Assembly (NCBI GenBank): GCA_035267815.1
Contig: DATFLK010000076.1
Span: 1 to 6,553 of the forward strand
Source of the DNA: DATFLK01 sp035267815
Lineage (GTDB): Bacteria; Pseudomonadota; Zetaproteobacteria; Mariprofundales; Mariprofundaceae
DNA length: 6,553 nt
Reading direction: 5' to 3'
The notes under the pieces are model-generated. The model was not told where the DNA came from. It saw only the letters and a list, made by a program, of their open reading frames with translations, and ran no database searches. Of the stretch, positions 1 to 3,753 are shown one piece after another. How positions within the stretch are numbered: position 1 is the first letter of the stretch; each line of letters opens with the position of its first letter. The position numbers were made by a program, and so were the translations under genes.

Positions 1-150
1 GATCATCGTCTCGCAGGCCACGCGGGCGCTGGCCGGGTTCGGATCCTGTTCGAGAATGGCATCCAGTACCGCATCGGAGATCTGGTCGGCCACCTTGTCC
101 GGGTGCCCTTCGGATACGGATTCACTGGTAAAAAGGTAGTCTTGGCTCAT
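1..150 (-). CDS. metK: S-adenosylmethionine synthetase, N-terminal 50 residues (partial)
   Basis: Methionine adenosyltransferase is a cytoplasmic enzyme that makes S-adenosylmethionine from methionine and ATP. Only the first 50 codons are inside the window; the gene runs off the left edge. The visible protein starts MSQDYLFTSESVSEGHPDK and continues with ADQISDAVLDAILEQDPNP and ACETM, which matches the start of E. coli MetK almost residue for residue. It includes the GHPDK motif (residues 15-19), whose His and Asp belong to the active site in characterised MetK proteins. The start is fixed by this homology and by an AGGAG Shine-Dalgarno at 161-165, 10 bases upstream. The gene lies downstream of ubiB on the same strand with a 96-base gap that holds its own likely promoter. 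The product feeds methyltransferases such as UbiE, encoded two genes upstream. The identification is secure. Confidence 0.97.
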   Translation of the reverse strand, partial: MSQDYLFTSESVSEGHPDKVADQISDAVLDAILEQDPNPASARVACETMI

Positions 151-196
151 ACGCTGTTCGCTCCTGTAACTGGATCAAATACCCGTCGGGGGACGC

Positions 197-225
197 ACTA
201 TAAGTACTCTCCTGCACGAAGGCAA
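197..225 (-). promoter_or_regulatory. Probable metK promoter
   Basis: Reading the minus strand, TTGCCT (220-225, 4 of 6 to the -35 consensus) is followed after 17 bases by TATAGT (197-202, 5 of 6 to the -10 consensus). Transcription would begin near 190, about 40 bases before the metK start. This suggests metK can be transcribed independently of the ubi genes upstream. The GCCCCGGGGC palindrome at 227-236 lacks a workable loop and a T-tract, so I see no convincing terminator between ubiB and this promoter. Confidence 0.5.
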
Positions 226-246
226 AGCCCCGGGGCAGAAAGGGGA

Positions 247-1854
247 TCAGCGCCGCAAAAGCAATCCGACCCCGAGCGCCAGGCCCAGTACACCGGCCCA
301 AAGATGCCAAACAACGGACGAGGCGACATAATGCATCACCGTGGCACTACCGGCGGAGAGCAGGATAATGCCGACCAGCCGCGTCCACAGCGGTACCGGC
401 GGCAGGGCAGCCGCGCGTCTTCCCACCGGCCGGGCGGCCAGCGCCTGCTCGATCCGGTCCGGCAGGGTCAGCCAGTTGTTCAGGCCCGCCTGAATCTCGC
501 TGGCGGTATATTTCAGGCGTGCCGTCGGCCCTAGGTGTTTCATCACCCACGACTCCACCAGCGGTCGCGCCAGCGCCCAGATATTGACATCATCGGCCAG
601 TTCGCGTGCCACTCCCTCGATCACCACCATCGTCTTCTGCAGCAGCAGCAGATCCGGCTGTGTCTCCATCTGGAAGCGCTCGGTCACCGAGAAGAGGCAG
701 AAGAGCAGTTCAGCCAGCGAGATCTCGGCCAGTGGCCGGTTGAAGATCGGCTCGGCGATCTCGCGCATGGCATCCTCGAAGGCGGAGAGATCGACATGGG
801 GCCCGATGTAGCCCGCCTCGCGGTGCACCTCGGCCACGCGCCGGTAATCCTGCTTCAGGAAACCGAGCAGCATCTCTGCCAAGTAGCGGCGGTGCTTCAT
901 GTTGAGCCGTCCGACGATGCCGAAATCGACCAGCATGATGTCGCCATCGGCCGCCACGAAGATGTTGCCGGGGTGCATATCGGCGTGGAAATAGCCGTCG
1001 ACGAAGACCATGTGGAAGAAGAGCGTCGCCGCTTGCTCGCAGAGCTTCAGGCAGTCGTGGCCGGCCGCCACCAGTTGTTGCCGCTCGTCAATCGGAATCC
1101 CCTCGATGCGCTCGGTCGTCAGCACCTCGGCGTGGGTATAGTCCCAGACCACGCGCGGCAGCCGCACCCCCTTCACGTCGACCAGGTTATCGGCGAAGCG
1201 GCTGGCGTGCGCCGCCTCGGCACGCAGGTTCAGTTCGCCGCGGATGGTAGCGGCAAACTCCTCGACCACGCGCAGCGCCTTCAGCCGGCGATACTCGGGA
1301 AAGTAGCGGTCGAACAGGCGCGCCAAAAGCGCCAGCAGCGACAGGTCTGCCTCGATGGTGTTGCGAATGGTCGGACGACGTACCTTGACCGCCACAGTGC
1401 GGCCATCGTGCAGTTCGGCGAAATGGACTTGGGCGATGGAGGCCGCTGCCACCGGCGTCTCGTCAAAGGCGCGAAAGATACCGTCCTCGCCCAGCAGCCG
1501 CTGCTTGAAGGCATGCTCCAGCACCTGTTGTATGGTCGCGAAATCCTCCGGCGGCACGGCGTCCTGCAGCTTCTTCAACTCCATGGCCACATCCATCGGC
1601 ATCAAATCGACGCGGGTGGAGAGCATCTGGCCAAACTTGATGAAGGTGGGACCGAGGCGCTCCAGCACCAGCCGCAACTGCGAGCCGAACTCGCGCGACA
1701 CCTCGGAGCGCAGGAAGATACGCACCAGCCAGGCGTAGGGACGGAAGAGATGAAGCCGCACGGCCAGGGCCGCCATACCGTGGGTCGCCAGAATATGAGT
1801 GATAAAGAGCAGTCGCCACCCCTGCCGGAACCGGGCCCTCGCGTGCATGGCCAT
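247..1854 (-). CDS. ubiB: Ubiquinone biosynthesis atypical kinase/ATPase UbiB
   Basis: UbiB (ABC1/ADCK/COQ8 family) is a membrane-anchored atypical kinase-like ATPase needed for ubiquinone biosynthesis; it is thought to help extract or present lipid intermediates to the Ubi enzymes. From the ATG at 1854 the protein has 535 residues, against 546 in E. coli. Visible motifs in order: the family-specific KFGQ at 73-76, the alanine-rich AAASIAQVH loop at 136-144, the ATP-site lysine in VAVKV (K157), HADMHPGN at 290-297 (catalytic loop) and DFG at 310-312. Two hydrophobic segments near 488-510 and 512-533 are the expected C-terminal membrane anchor. The ATG lies 2 bases after the ubiJ stop and no strong Shine-Dalgarno is visible, which suggests translational coupling. 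The reading frame stays open to an ATG at 1977, but that would overlap ubiJ and add about 41 unlike-family residues. A second in-frame ATG at 1848 is an alternative start. Confidence 0.96.
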   Translation of the reverse strand: MAMHARARFRQGWRLLFITHILATHGMAALAVRLHLFRPYAWLVRIFLRSEVSREFGSQLRLVLERLGPTFIKFGQMLSTRVDLMPMDVAMELKKLQDAVPPEDFATIQQVLEHAFKQRLLGEDGIFRAFDETPVAAASIAQVHFAELHDGRTVAVKVRRPTIRNTIEADLSLLALLARLFDRYFPEYRRLKALRVVEEFAATIRGELNLRAEAAHASRFADNLVDVKGVRLPRVVWDYTHAEVLTTERIEGIPIDERQQLVAAGHDCLKLCEQAATLFFHMVFVDGYFHADMHPGNIFVAADGDIMLVDFGIVGRLNMKHRRYLAEMLLGFLKQDYRRVAEVHREAGYIGPHVDLSAFEDAMREIAEPIFNRPLAEISLAELLFCLFSVTERFQMETQPDLLLLQKTMVVIEGVARELADDVNIWALARPLVESWVMKHLGPTARLKYTASEIQAGLNNWLTLPDRIEQALAARPVGRRAAALPPVPLWTRLVGIILLSAGSATVMHYVASSVVWHLWAGVLGLALGVGLLLRR

Positions 1855-1856
1855 AC

Positions 1857-2528
1857 CTAGTCGGCGTCGTCTTGCGGAGGCGGTTGCTGCCCCGTCGGGG
1901 CCGTCTTCTCCAGCCGCGATATGCGTGCCTTCAGCCGACGGGTGCGGCGGGAGGCCTCCTCGACACCAGCCTGCCACACCTCCATGCGCTCGTGCGTTGG
2001 TACATCGATATCGCGCAGGCAGCGGCCGGCGGCATCGCGTGAGGCATCCCTGAACCTGGCCTCGGCTGCCAGCAGCGCCCTGGCCGCATCGGCCACCCGA
2101 CTGCCGAAGTAGTCACCGAAAGCACCCCTGAGCTCCCGCTCCCAGTCGATATCGGCCGCGGCCAGAAGCTTCTTGAAGCGCAGCATCGCCTCGGAATCGC
2201 CGGAGAGCTTCAACACCCGACGAAACACCAGATCGTCGGGATCCTCGTGCGCGAAACAGAGACGGGCGAAACCGCCGGTGGTGGCGTCGATGCGGACGTC
2301 CACCCCCTCGTTATGGGAGGGATGCACCCATGGCCGGCCATGGGTGAACCCCATATAGAAGTCCTTGCCGGCGTCCTGTACGTGAATATGGAAAACCTTT
2401 CCCTCCAGCTCCTCGATCATCTCCGCAAGCCCGGCATCACGGGAGAAGAAGAGATCGAGCACGGTGGTCAGCACCACCGCCTGCACCGGGGCCGGGATTA
2501 ATCTCAGGGGCAAAAACATGACACTCAT
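1857..2528 (-). CDS. ubiJ: SCP2-domain ubiquinone accessory protein (UbiJ position, UbiT-like N-terminal half)
   Basis: This gene lies between ubiE and ubiB, where gammaproteobacteria carry ubiJ. UbiJ is a cytoplasmic accessory factor whose SCP2 domain binds the lipid tail of ubiquinone intermediates in the Ubi complex. The 223-residue protein (201 in E. coli) has an N-terminal amphipathic stretch (MSVMFLPLRLIPAPVQAVV), an SCP2-like domain at about 35-125 and a charged C-terminal helix at about 180-209 ending in ISRLEK, like the UbiJ coiled-coil tail; the last 14 residues are P/Q/D-rich. As I remember the E. coli sequences, the central part (LEGKVFHIHVQD, HEDPDDLVFRRVLKLSGD) looks closer to UbiT, the SCP2 protein of oxygen-independent ubiquinone synthesis, than to UbiJ. 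The start at 2528 has a modest GGTGGGAA upstream (2536-2543). An ATG at 2519 is possible. The frame is open to 2717 but that extension lies in the repeat block and is not protein-like. Confidence 0.85.
   Translation of the reverse strand: MSVMFLPLRLIPAPVQAVVLTTVLDLFFSRDAGLAEMIEELEGKVFHIHVQDAGKDFYMGFTHGRPWVHPSHNEGVDVRIDATTGGFARLCFAHEDPDDLVFRRVLKLSGDSEAMLRFKKLLAAADIDWERELRGAFGDYFGSRVADAARALLAAEARFRDASRDAAGRCLRDIDVPTHERMEVWQAGVEEASRRTRRLKARISRLEKTAPTGQQPPPQDDAD
2325..2346. repeat. Perfect 22-base palindrome inside ubiJ
   Basis: The sequence CACCCATGGCC is followed directly by its exact reverse complement (11-base arms, no spacer). It lies inside ubiJ and encodes the HGRPWVH stretch near residues 63-69. 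It contains CCATGG twice and a central GGCCGGCC. It could form a cruciform or bind a dimeric protein, but it may be a by-product of codon choice. Confidence 0.85.
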
Positions 2529-2677
2529 GGATTTGTTCCCACCGGACTCGGAACATCCTGCCCTCGCCCTCCGGCGCATCCACAAAAGCGCGGCCTTGCG
2601 GATGCTCGCTGAAGCCGCACATCCATCTGCGGGTAGGCGCCGGTTTGATGCGCCATCGTCGGAACGAAGCCCGCCAT

Positions 2678-2695
2678 CCGCACATGGATGTGCGG
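2678..2695. repeat. 8-base-stem hairpin inside the repeat block
   Basis: CCGCACAT and ATGTGCGG pair perfectly around a central GG, so in RNA the innermost pairs must open. A related 18-mer at 2615-2632 matches it at 15 of 18 positions, so the block holds two versions of one palindromic motif. Confidence 0.75.
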
Positions 2696-2713
2696 CGGCG
2701 CAATGCGCCGTGA

Positions 2714-2743
2714 GCAACGCGAAGCCCGCGCGCTTCGCGTTGC
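2714..2743. repeat. 12-base-stem hairpin inside the repeat block
   Basis: GCAACGCGAAGC (2714-2725) pairs perfectly with GCTTCGCGTTGC (2732-2743) around the loop CCGCGC. It is one of the strongest hairpins in the window and lies about 40 bases beyond the ubiE stop on the ubi operon transcript. There is no following T-tract on the minus strand, so it is not a standard intrinsic terminator. It could protect the 3' end of the ubiE part of the transcript or be an end structure of a mobile repeat. Confidence 0.8.
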
Positions 2744-2781
2744 GTCCAAGAGCGAGGGCAGGATGCTCCGGGCCCGTATCC

Positions 2782-3552
2782 TCATAACTTGTAGCCCCGG
2801 TGAAGGGCTACAATGCCACCGCTCATGTTCTCATGGCGCACCAGCCCAAAGCCGGCCCACCCGATCAGCTTGGCGAAACGCCCCTGATCCGGGAAACGGC
2901 GGATCGACTCCACCAGATACTGGTAGGAGGCGCGATCACCGGTCACCCACTCGCCCATGGCCGGAATGACGTTGAAGGAGTAGGTGTCGTAAAGGATATC
3001 GAGCAGTGGCAGCACCGGACGCGAGAACTCCAGACAGATGAACTGCCCGCCGGGCCTGAGCACGCGATGGAATTCGGTCAGCCCCGCCTCGATATCGACG
3101 AAGTTGCGGATTCCGAAGGCGATGGAGACAACATCAAAGCTGTTATCGGCAAACGGCAGGCGACTGCCGTCGGACTGGATGCAGTCGGCCCGCCCCGGCA
3201 GCAGACCGACATCGAGCATATGGCGAGCCCCTTCGTGCAGCATCGGACCATTAAGATCGGTGAGTACGACACGCCCCCTCTTGCTCTCGGAAACGCCCTC
3301 GAAAGCACCGACCTTGCGCGCCATGCCCAGCGCGATGTCGCCGGAGCCGGCGGCCACGTCGAGCACGCGATGCCCCGGGCGCGCCGCCGCCACGGAGAGC
3401 ATGCGCCGCTTCCAGAGCCGATGCATGCCGGCACTCATCAGATCATTCATCAAGTCGTATTTCCCGGCCACGGAGGAGAAGACACCCATCACGCGGTGCG
3501 CCTTCTCGGAGGCGCTCACCGCCTCGAAACCGAAATGCGTCTGCTCGTTCAC
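2782..3552 (-). CDS. ubiE: Ubiquinone/menaquinone biosynthesis C-methyltransferase UbiE
   Basis: UbiE transfers a methyl group from S-adenosylmethionine to the ring of demethylated ubiquinone (and, where present, menaquinone) intermediates. Taking the GTG at 3552 as start gives 256 residues (251 in E. coli) beginning MNEQTHFGFEAV, like E. coli UbiE around THFGF. Visible motifs: KYDLMNDLMS at 31-40 (UbiE family signature), DVAAGSGD at 65-72 (S-adenosylmethionine motif I), TDLN at 98-101 with the acidic ribose-binding residue D99, RVLRPGGQFICLEFSRP at 163-179 (second signature), SYQYLVESIRRFPDQ at 209-223 and the terminal HRGYK. A short insert of about 8 residues near 84-92 is not in E. coli. 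The frame stays open to an ATG at 3681, but those 43 residues are unlike UbiE and cover the promoter region. The GTG has no good Shine-Dalgarno sequence. It is first in the ubiE-ubiJ-ubiB unit and divergent from nrdJa. Confidence 0.96.
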   Translation of the reverse strand: MNEQTHFGFEAVSASEKAHRVMGVFSSVAGKYDLMNDLMSAGMHRLWKRRMLSVAAARPGHRVLDVAAGSGDIALGMARKVGAFEGVSESKRGRVVLTDLNGPMLHEGARHMLDVGLLPGRADCIQSDGSRLPFADNSFDVVSIAFGIRNFVDIEAGLTEFHRVLRPGGQFICLEFSRPVLPLLDILYDTYSFNVIPAMGEWVTGDRASYQYLVESIRRFPDQGRFAKLIGWAGFGLVRHENMSGGIVALHRGYKL

Positions 3553-3613
3553 GACGCAATCGTAACAGGCCGCACGTCCACCTCCAACAAATCCGCGAGA
3601 ACAGTGGAAAAAC

Positions 3614-3622
3614 TGTGTATAA
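3614..3622 (-). promoter_or_regulatory. Consensus DnaA box
   Basis: The minus strand reads TTATACACA, a full match to the DnaA-box consensus TTATNCACA and identical to box R2 of E. coli oriC. It sits about 60 bases upstream of the nrdJa -35 and overlaps the candidate ubiE -10. Weaker DnaA-like 9-mers lie at 3603-3611 (7 of 9) and 3625-3633 (6 of 9), each 11 bases away in the same orientation. DnaA is known to control nrdAB in E. coli; a role here is inference. A single 9-mer can occur by chance. Confidence 0.5.
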
Positions 3623-3644
3623 ACGGTGGATGGAATGTTGACGA
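3616..3644 (-). promoter_or_regulatory. Candidate ubiE promoter
   Basis: On the minus strand TCGTCA (3639-3644, 4 of 6) is followed after 17 bases by TATACA (3616-3621, 4 of 6). This would start transcription near 3609 and give a leader of about 57 bases before the ubiE GTG. The match is moderate. The -10 overlaps the DnaA box, so DnaA binding could block it. Confidence 0.3.
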
Positions 3645-3647
3645 AAA

Positions 3648-3663
3648 ACACTACAAATACGTA
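3648..3663 (+). promoter_or_regulatory. NrdR-box-like site 1 (upstream)
   Basis: The sequence ACACTACAAATACGTA matches the NrdR consensus acaCwAtATaTwGwgt at 10 of 16 positions. The left half (ACACTA) is perfect and the right half is poor. On its own this is weak. It starts exactly 32 bases before the better site 2, the spacing of about three helical turns typical of paired NrdR boxes. It overlaps the palindrome at 3654-3667. Confidence 0.45.
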
Positions 3664-3667
3664 TTTG
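3654..3667. repeat. 14-base perfect palindrome in the divergent promoter region
   Basis: CAAATACGTATTTG equals its own reverse complement. It lies between the DnaA box and the nrdJa -35, just upstream of the polymerase footprint core. Its symmetry would suit a dimeric regulator, but I do not recognise the motif. It also overlaps NrdR-like site 1, so the two readings compete. Confidence 0.6.
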
Positions 3668-3674
3668 AGAATCG

Positions 3675-3703
3675 TTGACACCCAAGATATAGGGGTCTAT
3701 CGT
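3675..3703 (+). promoter_or_regulatory. Probable nrdJa promoter
   Basis: A perfect -35 TTGACA (3675-3680) is followed after 17 bases by TATCGT (3698-3703, 4 of 6). Transcription would start near 3710, giving a leader of about 44 bases before the nrdJa ATG at 3754. NrdR-like site 2 fills the spacer between the two elements, a position where a bound repressor would block RNA polymerase. Confidence 0.6.
3680..3695 (+). promoter_or_regulatory. NrdR-box-like site 2 (between -35 and -10)
   Basis: The central ten bases CAAGATATAG match CwAtATaTwG at 9 of 10 positions; over the 16-base consensus the score is 12 of 16. NrdR is an ATP-cone repressor that senses dATP/ATP and represses ribonucleotide reductase genes in many bacteria. 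Finding this site inside the promoter of a ribonucleotide reductase gene makes chance less likely. Function is inferred, and nrdR itself is not in the window. Confidence 0.6.
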
Positions 3704-3737
3704 AACGCCATCCACGGGGATTCAGATGCACTATGCT

Positions 3738-3746
3738 GGAGGGAGG
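3738..3746 (+). promoter_or_regulatory. Shine-Dalgarno that decides the nrdJa start
   Basis: GGAGGGAGG lies 7 bases before the ATG at 3754. The in-frame ATG at 3733 is upstream of this site and has no comparable signal, so 3754 is preferred. Confidence 0.85.
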
Positions 3747-3753
3747 ATTCAGG

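Larger units (their letters stand above)
2549..2770. repeat. 222-base hairpin-rich block with 22-base terminal inverted repeats, between ubiE and ubiJ
   Basis: The left end (2549-2570) and the right end (2749-2770) are inverted copies of each other, matching at 20 of 22 positions, with the shared core CATCCTGCCCTCGC. Between them sit several hairpins: 2576-2605 (GCATCC/GGATGC plus CAA/TTG), 2615-2632 (CCGCA/TGCGG), 2636-2654 (GGCGC/GCGCC), 2678-2695, 2696-2710 (CGGCGC/GCGCCG) and 2714-2743. No credible gene is present. Removing the block would leave ubiE and ubiJ about 31 bases apart, close to normal operon spacing, so it reads like an inserted MITE-like or interspersed element. No clear target-site duplication is seen. 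It is transcribed within the ubi operon and could affect mRNA folding or stability. I do not recognise it as a named repeat family. Confidence 0.6.

Noticed and set aside
227..236. GCCCCGGGGC palindrome as a terminator after ubiB
   Set aside because: A fold with a legal loop leaves only about three base pairs and no T-tract follows.
535..1860. 441-codon open frame on the plus strand opposite ubiB
   Set aside because: Antisense shadow of ubiB; His- and Gln-rich low-complexity translation with no family resemblance.
1855..1977. N-terminal extension of ubiB to an upstream ATG
   Set aside because: It would overlap ubiJ by about 120 bases and adds residues unlike any UbiB; the ATG at 1854 gives the family's length.
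2529..2717. N-terminal extension of ubiJ
   Set aside because: The 63 extra residues are translated from the hairpin-rich block and do not resemble SCP2 proteins.
2549..2770. CRISPR array or small RNA gene in the ubiE-ubiJ gap
   Set aside because: The repeats are inverted and irregularly spaced, with no repeat-spacer pattern, and no separate promoter or terminator for a small RNA is visible.
3553..3681. N-terminal extension of ubiE to an ATG
   Set aside because: It would cover the divergent promoter region and adds a non-conserved hydrophobic stretch; UbiE proteins start close to THFGF.
3733..3753. Upstream ATG giving a 727-residue NrdJa
   Set aside because: The strong GGAGGGAGG Shine-Dalgarno lies between this ATG and the one at 3754, so it can only serve the latter.
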